64,000 bases of DNA from Nemophila menziesii (GCA_029959085.1 JARWIR010000015.1:9237017-9301016); one strand, 5' to 3'. Shown: positions 33,231 to 45,020, counted from the first letter of the stretch. Numbers and translations are program-made. Notes: generated by a model from the letters alone, not told the origin.

Positions 33231-33587
33231 TTAATCTATATCTCGAAAGATTTTTTCGTCGCCGGTCATGTGGTTGCTGCAGCCGCTATTAATATACCAG
33301 GTGTCGTTTTTTACCTCTGAAGCAGCTTGACATGCGTAGAATAAGTTGTCTTCATTTTTATTTTCTTCGGAGAAGTTAGCCTGATGTTTTTGTTTGGACC
33401 GACAATCTTTCTCCAAATGGCCAAATTTTTCGCAACTCTTGCATTGCGGTTTTCCACGAAACCAACAATCTTTTTCAAGAGGGTTAGTTTTCTTACAGAT
33501 ACGACATGGTGAATATTTTCTTGATCTTTGATTAGATTCACCATTTTCTCTATTTTTAGAATTTTTTTCTAAATTTTCTCCCCTCAT
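33231..33587 (-). pseudogene. Copia zinc knuckles and protease, copy A (catalytic Asp changed)
   Basis: Two CCHC-like motifs (CRICKKTNPLEKDC, partly changed, and CKSCEKFGHLEKDC) bind RNA in intact relatives. Then comes the protease start TWYINSGCSNHMTG. The active-site triad should read D-S-G, as in the duplicate at 56,459-56,262 (WYIDSGCSNHM); here it is N-S-G, which would abolish proteolysis. The change is a single base. Confidence 0.8.
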
Positions 33588-34191
33588 TTTTAAAACTTTG
33601 AGACCTTATATTGAGTTTAGACTTAAATGTGTTTTCCATAGATTCATTTTCATGCATACTTAGTCTTTTCTCGTAAGCTTCTAGAGAGCCTACCAACTCC
33701 ATCACTGACAGAGTGACTATATCTTTAGTTTCTTCAGTAGTGGTTACTATCATATTGTATTTAGCAGGAAGAGTAATTAATATTTTTTCAACGACCCTTT
33801 TATCAGTTATATCATCTCCATAGGCTGTCAATTGATTAACTATCTCTCGTAATTTAGTGTAGTAATTTTTTATGGTCTCGGATTCTTTCATTTTCATATT
33901 CTCTAATTCCCTTCTTAAAGTTTGAAGTTTAATATTACGTACCTTTACGTTTCCTTGAAATTCCTCTTTTAATGTATCCCAAGCTTGCTCCGCCGTTGTA
34001 GCATCGCTAATCCTTGAGAACAGTGATTCCGCCATGGCCATTTGTATGTTGTAAAGCGTCAAATTATCTTTCTCCATATCCTTGGTTAATTTTTCTTTCT
34101 CCGCTGCTGATAACGTTGACATATCTTCGGGAATGGTATGTCTATTGTCAACAATATCCCATAAACTTTGGCATATGAAGTATGTCCTCAT
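33556..34191 (-). pseudogene. Copia gag (UBN2-type), copy A
   Basis: A frame of 211 codons: CQSLWDIVDNRHTIPED, FSRISDATTAEQAWDTLKEE, LQTLRRELENMKMKESETI and KYNMIVTTTEETKDIVTLSV. This is the gag core of copia elements that forms the virus-like particle shell. The natural start lies further upstream, because the Met chosen is internal to the W-K-R leader found in relatives. The frame is lost at about 33,556 and resumes in a neighbouring frame with the zinc knuckles. Confidence 0.75.
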
Positions 34192-34599
34192 CTTGATTGC
34201 CCAGTAGTTGTAATTTTCTCCCGAAAAAAATCAAGATTGAAATTTAGGTATTGCTTAGAAGAGTGGCCATGTTTTAAAAGGGACCCTTAGAAAAGAAGAA
34301 CTTTCTTTTGTTACATAGGAGAGTCACTGTAGACTCAAAGTCATTGACTCGGTTCAAATCTACACCACTAGATTGGATGACTAAGGTTTTGACCAGTAAG
34401 TTAATCCCAACGGATTGGAAAAGAAGAACTTAGATGAATAATGTTTACAAGACTTGTAGTGTTTGTTGCTTAGAATGATTTTTACAAATAATCCCTCTAG
34501 CCTATTTATACTAACTTAGTGGCGGTGTAGTTAAATTAATTTTAATACATCATTTCTAATATATAGTTTTAATCATACCCCTCTAGTGGGACCCGCGTC

Positions 34600-36393
34600 T
34601 GTGTAGTTAACACTTTACCACTTTTCAGTGTTTCCGTCACTCAGATTTACAAAATGGACGTCCATCTTAGTGAGAAGCTTCCGTGGTTTCTTAATTCCTT
34701 ACTAATGTTACTATTTCTTGTAGTGTCTGCTGATTGTGCTAACTGTGGTAAAGGGGCTTATTCTAATAGCGTGGATCTTAAAGGTTATATTATATTTTAA
34801 CACAAAGGAAATTAGTAGAACAAAAAGACAACTTGTATATATAATTATGCTATTTGGCTATAACAGTTTTCATCTATGATCAGGCTATGAAAATGGAATC
34901 ATAAAGCATCAGAATTCCGTACATATCATACCCCTCTTAACAAACAAGTACGTCGTTTCTTTTAGCTTAAACATCAGACCGTGACATTAATATTTAATGT
35001 ACATTTACATACTTACTAATGAGCTTGTCTCTTCTTTATCTAGAGTGACTATGTGAACTCAATGAGAGCTGCACAAGATTTTAGCAAGAGGGTATCTGAT
35101 TCCTTGCAGGTAATATTTATATAATATGTAATAATAACAAAATGCAATTATTCTGAAGCTATATAACAGAATAATTGGAGATTTCCTTTGTATTGCAGAT
35201 TGAGATCTTTCCATATGCTGTATTTTACATGTACTTTGAGCAATACCTTACTATTTGGAGAACAGCATTAATCAGTCTTGCTATAGCTATTGGTCAGTTT
35301 CTTCTCATATATGTGCCAAAATCTTTACTACTAGTCCTGTGTCAATATAAATGGGTTAGAGAGATGAAAGTAAAGATTATTTTATTTGATGATTTTTACA
35401 GGTGCTGTATTTGCTGTTTGCTTAGTGATCACATGCACTTGTCAGACTCATCAAGTAATTTTGTCATGCTTGTGTTTATTACTAATAATACTGTCCCTTT
35501 TTCCGTTTTTGGACCTCGGCGATCATTTTACTGGTACTGTTGATGATTGTAATGGACCTTATGGTGAGTTTTTATCTTGATATATTATTATAAGGTCGAA
35601 ATTGATTTCTTTAGTGACTTAACAAGACTTTACTTTGTAGGGTGTAATGGCAATCTTGAATATTCAACTCAATGCAGTGTCTGTTGTTAACCTTGTAATG
35701 GCAGTGGGTATTGCTGTTGAGTTTTGTGTACATATAACTCATGCCTTCTTGGTCAGTCATTTTATTATTTACTAATATTCTTTTCACCAAAAAAAAAAAA
35801 AAGTTAAAAATCCACTCATAGTTACATTCTTGTGCATTAATTCAGGTTAGTAGTGGAGATAGAAATCAACGTATGAACTATGAAGGACGCACTGACAACA
35901 ATGGGAGCTTCTGTCTTCAGGTCAACTTTCCCAAAAATAAAAAAGAACACAATAAAACTTTTTTTGCTTTTAAAAACTTTTACTGGTGAGAGGTAATATA
36001 ATATAATATAATAGTGCATTTTTTAAACTTTTGCAGTGGAATTACACTCACAAAGCTAGTGGGAGTGCTTGTGCTTGCCTTCTCAAGGACTGAAGTTTTT
36101 GTTGTATGTTATCTTACATGGTCAAAAGGCTTCTTTTGTCTTTTGGTACTTAATCTTTGTCTCATTTACAGGTTTACTACTTTAAAATGTATTTGGCTTT
36201 GGTTCTTCTTGGTTTTTTACATGGACTAGTATTTTTACCTGTAAGATCTTTAAATCTTTGAGCTTGTGTAAATGGTAATATGGTAACAGTTTGCTTGTTT
36301 ATTCAGGTCTTTTTGAGCATATTTGGTCCACCATCAAGATGTGTGCTTATAGAGAAACAAGAAGATAGACCATCTACTTCATCACAGTTCTAA
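34600..36393 (+). pseudogene. NPC1: NPC1-like gene 3' part, copy B (splice sites and frame broken)
   Basis: Exons in order: about 34,629-34,770 (CFRHSDLQNGRPS, EKLPWFLNSL), 34,884-34,947, 35,044-35,109 (SDYVNSMRAAQDFSKRVSDS), 35,199-35,292 (IEIFPYAVFYMYFEQYLTIW), 35,402 on (AVFAVCLVITC), about 35,505-35,570, 35,641-35,751 ([20 protein letters not shown]), 35,846-35,920, 36,037-36,103 (GITLTKLVGVLVLAFSRTEV), 36,172-36,240 and 36,307-36,393 (ends EKQEDRPSTSSQF). This is the C-terminal transmembrane bundle of NPC1. Lesions against copy B' or A': an 11-base loss giving TAG-TGA after GRPS, a one-base deletion in the GYENGI exon, loss of the donor after VITC and of the next acceptor, and a 7-base insertion in the SSGDRNQR exon. 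Confidence 0.85.
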
Positions 36394-37089
36394 TATATAA
36401 TGTTATTTTAGCTTCTGTAACTGCATATAGAATCAACTGCTATAACTCAAATGGAATAGTCTCTCAAATGTAAATTGCTAAACATAATTTCTTTTAGTGG
36501 AAGCAAAGGAAAAAGGAAAAGTAAAAGGTTTAGAGAAGTTTTTTTTTATATCATTAGTTGTTAATTTTTTTTATTATGTAACATAATTACATTAATTTTA
36601 TTTAAATTAAGTATTGCTTTTATGTAAATTTGCATGACTTTTGATGTTTTAGAACATACTGATGTTCTATCTATTTTGTATTTTAAATATATGAAATTGT
36701 AATCCATATTTTATATATCTTCGTCATGAAGCTCAAGTAGATGACGCATGTATGTATATATTCACTGCGATTTGCCAAGTTCATCACTTTGTGCTACATG
36801 AAAATGATCATGTGTGTTTCAGATAATTTAATGAATTATTAGTGGATAAATTTATTATAAAGTCAAGCGGTTTAAAAATTTACCTTGTGTTAAAGTCTCG
36901 TAAGGTCATCTAAGTGATAGTGGAGGTTGCAAAGTAAAACAAAGAAATAAGTATCTAGGTTAAGGTTTGGTCTCCTATTACAATAATTATCTTGATTTTA
37001 AGAATATTTAATAATATGGTGTTTTATTACTATTGATCTTAATTTGTAGATGCATATCATAGATTTCAAATGACTTTAGATTAGTAAAT

Positions 37090-37961
37090 AAGCCAATTAG
37101 AGATAAATGCCTATTAAAAAACTTATTTAAAAAAAGTGTCTAGAATAAGATTTTTTATAGAAAAATGCCCCATCCCAAACTACCCTTATAATTAACAATT
37201 AAGAAAAAGAAATTAGAAAAAAACAAAACAAAAACTAATAAACACACGCGCGCGTCCGTGAAATTTTTTTAAAATCGTCATAACTAATTCTAAAAAAATA
37301 AAAAAAATAAAAAATTTATATATTTGGATAAAGCAAATTAATTTATACGTCTATGATTTTTTTCAGAATTTTTTGAATTTTTTGATTTTTTTTGAATTTT
37401 TTTAAATTTTTTAATTCGCTTGTTTTCCGCAGACACGAAATTCACTGTTTAAAACATGGAATTCCATGTTTACATGTTCAGCGAATTAAAAAATTTAAAA
37501 AAATCAAAAAAACCAAACAATTCAGAAAATTCCGAAAAAAATCATAGACGTAAATATTAATTTGATTTTTCTGATTTTTTTTAATTAGTTATGGCGATTT
37601 TAAAAAAAATTCACGGACGCGCGCGTGTGATGAAATTAGTAGTAGTAGTGGTGGTGGTGGTGGTGGTGGTGGTGGAGGTGGTGGTGATGGTTGTGGTGGC
37701 TGTAGTGGTGGTGGTGGTGGTTGTGATGGTGGAGGCGGTGATGGTTGTGGTGGTGGTGGTGGTGGTGGAAGTACCCTATCATTTGTTTAATATTTCAAAA
37801 TAAATATTGTATTAAAAATAAAATAATATATTTAATAATAAGAATAGTATAGGTATAAAAAATATCAAGGGGAGGTTTCTATAATTACTTAATTAAGGAG
37901 GCATTTATCTCTTAAAAAAATTAAAGACATCATTAAGGAGACATTTATCTCTAATTACCCC
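37090..37961. mobile_element. 872-bp foldback MITE-like insertion
   Basis: Absent from the colinear copy at 41,795, which gives an empty site. It is flanked by TTAGTAAAT (37,081-37,089) and ATAGTAAAT (37,962-37,970), 8 of 9 bases matching. Terminal inverted repeats share AATTAGAGATAAATG a few bases in from each end. Inner arms of about 180 bp (about 37,240-37,420 and 37,450-37,630) fold back, from ACACGCGCGCGTCCGTG to CACGGACGCGCGCGTGTG. Between the fold and the right end lies a GGT-rich microsatellite. A 9-bp target duplication suggests a Mutator-type element, an 8-bp reading would suggest hAT. It has no transposase. Confidence 0.8.
37648..37769. repeat. (GGT)n-like microsatellite inside the MITE
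   Basis: About 120 bases of imperfect GTG/GGT triplets. It makes an apparent polyvaline frame that should not be taken as a gene. Confidence 0.9.
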
Positions 37962-38518
37962 ATAGTAAATTATTAATTCATGCTTAATTTTATATTATAA
38001 TATAAAAATATCTCATTTTATAACTATAGTCTATTACTCAAAAACATGGTTGTCTTCCCAACAACTCTTAAACTCTTAAGATTTAGGATAGAGTCTAAGT
38101 TGGTCAGATATCTGTGTAATGTGGAGGTAGATACACCGTTACTATAAAAAATCGAAAAAATTCGAAAGAATATGTGAATGAAGTTTGTTATATTAGTAGA
38201 AATAAATTATATTAAAATTAAATAAAAAATTATAAAAAATGTGAATGAAATTGTATTTTATTAAGATGAAAGTTTGAGTTAAAATTTTAGATTTCAATAT
38301 AGGTTAGAGGATCATAATTATAATATTTTTTTCAAAACTTTAATACTTTTTACTTATCGATAACTAATTTATTTTTAAACTATTTTAGTATGACATCTTA
38401 CTCTTATTTATTATAAAATAGATTTATCCCAAAATTAAAATTTATTAAAAACTTAGATCAAACAAATATACAGATATAGAATATGATAGAATATTTTAAT
38501 TATATAATATTATTTTTA

Positions 38519-38553
<35 letters not shown>

Positions 38554-39230
38554 TAATGAATTTTCAATAAACTCTATTTTCTTGAATTTGTAATGTAACT
38601 GCATCCACCTTTTACTTTTTGTAAACGACACAACTCATTAATTGTTTTATGTTGTTACTTAATGTCATAATTTTTTTTTAATATTCTATCCATTATTTTG
38701 TTATTCATTACTCGTAAAATCACTATCCAGAAAAAAACGTTACTCACAGAATCTTGTTTCTATATGTTTGCGCCTTATATAACATCGTTTAATTGTTTAT
38801 AAACTGATTATTTTTTTTCAAATTCCAAACTTCTTATAAAGTTGAATCTAATGATTAATAGATGAACTTCCATTGTTAAGTTCAATTTTAAATTTAAACT
38901 TTTAAATTTGAGGTTAGTTTTCATAAAACTAAATTTTAATTTCTAATTTAAATTTATCATCTGATTACAGAAATCATTGATCTATAGATGAACTTCCATT
39001 TATAAGCTAAATCGTAAGTTTAAACTGTTAAGTTTCAGTTCATTCTTCATTAGATCAAATTCTACTTTCTATTTTGATGTCATCGGTTTTTAGGGTTTTT
39101 TCACTTTAATGCATAATTTGTTTTTTTTTTGTTTCAAAACCGTTTACTTATTTTTTATATGAGTTTTTTTTGTTAGTTTATTACCTACCAAAATGTAGAA
39201 CCAACCTGCCATGCTCTCTTATTTCTATAT

Positions 39231-39643
39231 AAAATTTCCAGATACTTGAGATTGTCGAAAATTGAACTACACTTTCAATTAGAAACATCAATGTTTATTC
39301 TAGCACACTTCGCATCCCGATACGTATTACCATTCATGTCGCGATTAATATGAAAGACTTTCCAATTTGGGAATTTCGTCATCTATTTCCACATCTGACC
39401 GATGATTGGTATGATTCTCCAATTGGTTCCCCTTTTTTTTGAATTCCTTGAACAATTTCAAGGTTATCTGAGTAGTCGAGCAACTCTTAAGATTTTGACC
39501 CTCAATTGACCTTATTGCAAAGAGGACGGACCAAACTTCTCCTTTTGTGCATGATTCGACCCTCTTTTTTTATAATCTTGTGAATTATATTCCCCTCTTC
39601 ATATACCACAATCAAAGTGACCCATTTCAGTTCTCATTCCCTT
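39231..39643 (-). mobile_element. LINE RNase H-domain fragment, copy B
   Basis: Colinear with 43,021-43,447, where minus-strand reading gives SCTEGEVWSVLFAIRSAEG and NCDMNGNAYRDAKCARMN, typical of LINE RVT_3 domains. Frames are broken. It is cut at 39,643 by the CACTA fragment. Confidence 0.6.
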
Positions 39644-39909
39644 GATAACCACAATACTAACGACTACTTTGTAGTCGAGGAATGAAATACTTATTAACGA
39701 CTACAATGTAGTCGTTAGTAATACCAGAGGCTCTAACGACTACGTTTTCGCGTGTAGTCGTAAGGGTTACCTTCTAACGACTAGTTTCTCGCGACTAATT
39801 TTTAACGACTACTTGTAGTCGCTAGATCATTGAATCGATTTCTCCCGACTACTTTTAATTTTTTTAGTGACTACTCATGTAGTCGCGAGACCCTTGACGC
39901 GGCGTAGTG
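39644..39909 (+). mobile_element. CACTA transposon terminal fragment
   Basis: The right end, read on the minus strand, is CACTACGCCGCGTCAAGG, so it starts with CACTA at 39,909. It is followed inward by many copies of a subterminal CGACTAC/GTAGTCG motif in both orientations (such as AACGACTACTTGTAGTCG). CACTA elements have this layout. No opposite CACTA end and no transposase are seen. The terminus abuts base for base the start of NPC1 copy B' at 39,910. Confidence 0.75.
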
Positions 39910-39940
39910 AGAATAATTGGAGATTTCCTTTGTTTTGCAG

Positions 39941-41123
39941 ATTGAGATCTTTCCATATGTTGTATTTTACATGTACTTTGAGCAATACCTGACTATTTGG
40001 AGAACATCATTAATCAGTCTTGCTATAGCTATTGGTCAGTTTCTTCTCATCTGTGGCAAAATCTGTATATAAATGGGTTAGAGCGATAAAAGTAAAAGAT
40101 TATTTTGTTTAATGATTTGACAGGTGCTGTATTTTCTGTTTGTTTAGTAATCACATGCAGGTTAGTAATACTTGTCAAACTCATCAAATAATTTTATCAT
40201 GCTTGTAATTATTACTAATAATACTATGTATTGTACCGTTTTCAGTTTTTGGACGTCGGCAATTATTTTACTTGTACTATTGATGATTGTAGTGGATCTT
40301 ATGGTGAGTTTCTTTCTTGATATATTATTATAATGTCGAAATTGATTTCTTTAAAGACTTAACAAGACTTTACTTTGTAGGGTGTAATGGCAATATTGAA
40401 TATTCAACTCAATGCAGTATCTGTTGTTAACCTTGTAATGGCAGTGGGTATTGCTGTTGAGTTTTGTGTACATATAACTCATGCTTTCTTGGTCAGTCAT
40501 TTTATTATTTACTAATATTCTTTTCACCAAAAAAAAAAAATTAAAAATCCACTCATAGTTACATTCTTGTGCATTAATTCAGGTTAGTAGTGGAGATAGA
40601 AATCAACGTATGAAGGACGCACTGACAACAATGGGAGCTTCTGTCTTCAGGTCAACTTTCCTAAAAATGAAAAAGAACACAATAAAACTTTTTTTGCTTT
40701 TAAAAACTTTTACTGGTGAGAGGTAATATAATATAATATAATAGTGCATTTTTTAAACTTTTGCAGTGGAATTACACTCACAAAGCTAGTGGGAGTGCTT
40801 GTGCTTGCCTTCTCAAGGACTGAAGTTTTTGTTGTATGTTATCTTACATGGTCAAAAGGCTTCTTTTGTCTTTTGGTACTTAATCTTTGTCTCATTTACA
40901 GGTTTACTACTTTAAAATGTATTTGGCTTTGGTTCTTCTTGGTTTTTTACATGGACTAGTATTTTTACCTGTAAGATCTTTAAATCTTTGAGCTTGTGTA
41001 AATGGTAATATGGTAACAGTTTGCTTGTTTATTCAGGTCTTTTTGAGCATATTTGGTCCACCATCAAGATGTGTGCTTATAGAGAAACAAGAAGATAGAC
41101 CATCTACTTCATCACAGTTCTAA
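39941..41123 (+). pseudogene. NPC1: NPC1-like gene 3' part, copy B' (eight exons, splice sites and frame intact, 5' part missing)
   Basis: Exons: 39,941-40,034 (IEIFPYVVFYMYFEQYLTIW), 40,124-40,160 (AVFSVCLVITC), 40,246-40,303 (FWTSAIILLVLLMIVVDLM), 40,381-40,491 ([20 protein letters not shown], then [16 protein letters not shown]), 40,583-40,650 (VSSGDRNQRMKDALTTMGAS), 40,767-40,833, 40,902-40,970 (VYYFKMYLALVLLGFLHGLV) and 41,037-41,123 (VFLSIFGPPSRCVLIEKQED, then RPSTSSQF and stop). Every intron has GT/AG and phases agree. Together they encode about 200 residues of the last transmembrane bundle of plant NPC1. No promoter or 5' exons are attached, since homology begins in the intron at 39,910. 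It is thus a fragment, though it shows purifying constraint or recent origin. Confidence 0.85.
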
Positions 41124-43020
41124 TATATAATGTTATTTTAGCTTCTGTAACTGCATATCGAATCAACTGCTGTAACTCAAATGGAATAGTCTCTCAAATG
41201 TAAATTGCTAAACATAATTTCTTTTAGTGGAAGCAAAGGAAAAAGGAAAAGTAAAAGGTTTAGAGAAGTTTTTTAGTTGTTACTTTTTTTATTGTGTAAC
41301 ATAATTACATTAATTTTATTTAAATTAAGTATTGTCTTTATGTAAATTCGCATGATTTTTGATGTTTTAGTTAAACTGATGTTCTATCTACTTTGTATCT
41401 TAAATATATGATATTGTAATCCATATTTTATATATCTTGGTCATGAAGCTCAAGTAGATGACACATATGTATGTATATTTTTACTGTGATTCGCCAAGTT
41501 CATCACTTTGTGCTACATGAAAATGATCATGTGTGTTTCAGATAATTTAATGAATTATTACTGGATAAATTTATTTATAAAGTCAAGGGTTCAAAAATTT
41601 ACCTTGTGTTAAAGTCTCGTAAGGTCATCTAAGTGACAGTGGAGGTTGCAAAGTAAAACAAAGAAATAAGTATTAAGTTTTGGTTTTCTATTACAATAAT
41701 TATCATGGTTTTAAGAATATTTAATAATATGGTGTTTTATTACTATTGATCTTAATTTGTAGATGCATATCATAGATTTCAAATGAATTTAGATTAGTAA
41801 GTTATAAATCATGCTTCATTTTTTATATTATAATATAAAAATGTCTCATTTTATAACTATAGCTATTGTCTATCATTCAAAAACATGGTTGTCTTCTCAC
41901 CAACTTTTAAGATTGAGGATAAGTACTAGTTTGTTAAGATATCTAATGTGGAGGTAGATACACCGTTACTATAAAAAAATCTAGAGAATATGTGAATAAA
42001 GTTTGTTATATTAGTAGAAATAAATTATATTAAAATTAAATAAAAAATTATAAAAAATATGAATGAAATTGTATTTTATTAAGGTAGAAAGTTTGAGTTA
42101 AAATGTTAGATATAAATATAGGTCAGAGGATCATATTTATAATATTTTCTTCAAAATTTTAATACTTTTTACTTATTGGAAACTAATTTATTTTTAAACT
42201 ATTTTCAATATGACATCTTACTCTTATTTGATATAAAATAGATTTATCCTAAAATTAAAATTTATTAAAAACTTAGATCAAACAAATATATAGATATAGA
42301 ATATATAGAATGTGATGGAATATTTTAATTATATAATATTATTTTTAATTAATATACATATATGTATTTAATTAATTTTCAATAAACTCTATTTTCTTGA
42401 ATTTGTAATGTAACTGTATCCATCTTTTACTTTTATGTAAGACAGAACTCATTAATTGTTTTGTGTTATTACTTAATGTCATTATTTTTGTTTTAATATT
42501 CTATTCATTATTTTGTTATTCATTACTCATAAAATCACTGTCCAGAAAAAAATATTACTCACAGAATCTCGTCTCTATATGTTTGCGTCTTATATATCAT
42601 CATTTCATCGTTTATAAACTGATTTTTTTTTATCAAATTCCAAACTTCTTATAAAGTTGAATCTAATGATTAATAGTTGAACCTCCATTGTTAAGTTTAA
42701 TTTTAAATTTAAACTTTTAAATTTGAGGTTAGTTTTCATAAAACTAAATTTAATTTCTAATTTGAATTTATCATCTGATTACGTCAATCGTTGATCCATA
42801 GATTAACCTTCATTTATAAGCTAAATCGTAAGTTTAAACTTTTAAATTTCAGTTCAGTCTTCATTAGATCAAATTCTACTTACTATTTTGATGTCATCAT
42901 TTTTATATTTTTTCACTTTAATGCATAATTTATTTATTTTTGTTTCAAAATCGTTTATTTATTTTTATAAGAGTTTTTTTGTTAGTTTATTACCTACCAA
43001 AGTGTAGACCAACCTGTCAT
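41124..43020 (+). other. NPC1 3' flank, copy B', no gene
   Basis: Non-coding, AT-rich, colinear with 36,394-39,230 but without the MITE. Short open frames here are not conserved in the sister copy. Confidence 0.7.
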
Positions 43021-43942
43021 ACTCTCTTATTTCTATATAAAATTTCCAGATAGTTGAGATTGTCGAATATCGAACTACACATCCAATTAGAAACATCAAT
43101 GTTCATTCTAGCACACTTCGCATCCCGATACGCATTACCATTCATGTCGCAATTAATATGAAAGACTTTCCTATTTGGGAATTTCGTCATCTATTTCCAC
43201 ATCTTACCGATGATTGGTATGATTCTCCAATTGGTTCTCCTTTTTTTTTTTGAATTCCTTGAACAACTTCAAGGTTATCTGAGTAGTCGAGCAACTCTTA
43301 AGATTTTGACCCTCAGCTGACCTTATTGCAAAGAGGACGGACCAAACTTCTCCTTCCGTGCATGATTCGACCCTCTTTTTTTTCATAATCTTGTGCATTA
43401 TATTCCCCTCTTCATATATCACAATCAAAGTGGCCCCTTTCGGTTCTCATTCACTAGTAAATGATGCATCGTTTAACAAATAAGGTCTGCATCATCTTGA
43501 CAAACTGGTGAGTTCTCCACAACCCACCTTTCTTCTGTGCCCTAACATTGTTTATTCTCTTTTCTCCTCATCTTTCCTAAAAATATCACATAGTAGTTTG
43601 TTAGTCTTCATATTAATGCCATGGATGTCCTATCATTTTTTCTCAAAGAAACCTTCCATGTTTACTTTCCAAATTAACCATATTGTTCCCAGAAGTTAAG
43701 CGACTGGATATTCCTTATCCCATCCATTTTGTTATACTTTGTATGGATGTTGTAAACCATTATTCGAAAGATTTGATAAAGTATCTATTAATTTTGATTT
43801 GCTTTTTATTGTGGCCCACATTGCACAACTGAATGGGAACTTAAGAAAGAGGTGTTACATTGTCTCATCTCCCTTTTCGCATCATTCACATGTTGGATCT
43901 TTAACATTCTTCTTCTTCTTCACGGTTTTCTTGGTTGGTATT
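43021..43942 (-). mobile_element. LINE fragment (zinc-binding and RNase H part), copy B'
   Basis: The minus strand reads KDPTCE-CEKGDETM, then HLFLKFPFSCAMWATIKS (zf-RVT spacing of Cys and His), TIWLIWKVNMEGFFEKK, and the RNase H part SCTEGEVWSVLFAIRSAEG. Several stops. The part right of 43,447 has no counterpart in copy B, which was cut by CACTA. LTR L6 begins at 43,943 inside this LINE. Confidence 0.65.
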
Positions 43943-44971
43943 TGGTGGTGGCAAAGGTGTGATAAAATAATAATAATAATAATAATAGAGATAATAATAA
44001 AGAACACACACCCACTACTACCACGAAAAACTCACTGCAAGTGCACAGATCGGTTGCAAGTTATAGTTGATAAATAAAGTTCGTTTGTAGAGATTTAGTA
44101 TGTTAGATCGACTTGTTTTTAGAGAAGAAGTGTAGTAGAGGTTAATTGTTTAACTAAAAGACAAATAAAGATACAAATATTTGTTTGGGTTTTCAGGTAA
44201 GATATATCAAAATAATAATTAAACTAATGCAAATGAATAACTAAGAGAATGGGGATGAGAATATAGCTTAGGTCTGCAAGTATGAGTCTATCCTTCTAAA
44301 TCATCATTCTAATCATAAGGGTGACATGAGCAAGTATAAATATCCGAGATTCTATAATCCTCATAACTCCCATCAAGGTCGACTTAGGAAGAACCCTCAA
44401 CACTACTAGAGGACTTGGGTAAGGGGACCTTGCGCAATGATTTATGGTTAAATTAACCCCTATTGACTATCTAGTTAGGCAAACCCGTCAGAATCACTAC
44501 CACATACTAGACGATTATTTGGTGTTGTCTATAGTTGAATCCCCTTCTAGGGGACAATCCAACTACTAAGGGCAGCCCTGAGATTGGACAAATTTAGGGA
44601 TGGAATAAGTCAAGCACATAATACAAATATATAATAAAAAAACTCAATCAATTAACTGTCATTTTCCCAAATAACAAATAATATAGAAATAGAATTCAAG
44701 GATTATACATAGTGAAAACCCAAGTTATGGGAACAATAGTTTATAGCTAAAGAAATAAAAATAAAGAATAAAGAGATCATAAACATAGTTAAGCTATATA
44801 TAATACAAATTACCCTAATGGTAGAGGGGAAGGATGGAGAAGAGGAGTTTGTGACTCTCCAGCTTCTTGTTTCCTCTACATGTCAACTTGCTTTTCAGGA
44901 TGATCTCTAAGTGTAATATTGATTAATAATTAAGGAAAGACATGAAAAGACATGTTTACAAAGGTAGGTAG

Positions 44972-45020
<49 letters not shown>

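Larger units (their letters stand above)
30211..34575 (-). mobile_element. Ty1/copia element (Tork/Tnt1-like), copy A, decayed
   Basis: On the minus strand: 5' LTR remnant (34,575 to about 34,430), gag, zinc knuckles, protease, integrase, RT, RNase H, 3' LTR remnant (to 30,211). The LTR pieces share a TATA box (TATAAATAGGC, minus, at about 34,510 and 30,313). The region holding the polypurine tract and start of the 3' LTR is deleted: sequence jumps from AGATAATTC to AATATGTCC at about 30,390, whereas the duplicate keeps about 210 bases there. It sits between NPC1 exons. No target duplication survives. Confidence 0.85.
24341..34770 (+). repeat. Segmental duplication, copy A (10.4 kb)
   Basis: Aligns colinearly and in the same orientation with 47,072-57,847. 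Shared order: PF20167 remnant, LTR with nested LINE, second LINE, two NPC1 exons, copia element, NPC1 exon. The left edge is at GGAAGAAAG (24,341 and 47,072). The right edge is inside an NPC1 exon after AATAGC (34,770 and 57,847). Indels place the offset at 22.73 kb on the left and 23.08 kb on the right. The copies differ by scattered substitutions and several indels, so the duplication is not recent. Confidence 0.85.
36394..39230 (+). other. NPC1 3' flank, copy B, no gene
   Basis: AT-rich non-coding sequence colinear with 41,124-43,020, apart from the MITE-like insertion at 37,090-37,961. A third partial copy of its right half lies at about 59,770-60,450. A (TA)n run is at 38,520-38,548. No coding signal. 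Confidence 0.7.

Noticed and set aside
36014..36229. 71-residue protein occurring identically at 36,014 and 40,744
   Set aside because: It reads through an NPC1 exon and two introns. The identity reflects the duplication, not a small conserved gene.
29812..36393. Functional NPC1 gene
   Set aside because: The sterol-sensing domain exons are missing, and stops, a frameshift and lost splice sites are present in this copy.
37591..37803. 70-residue polyvaline protein
   Set aside because: It is a GGT microsatellite inside a MITE.
39644..39909. Complete small CACTA-type MITE
   Set aside because: Only one CACTA end is present, and the left side stops within copy B's LINE without a second terminus or target copy.
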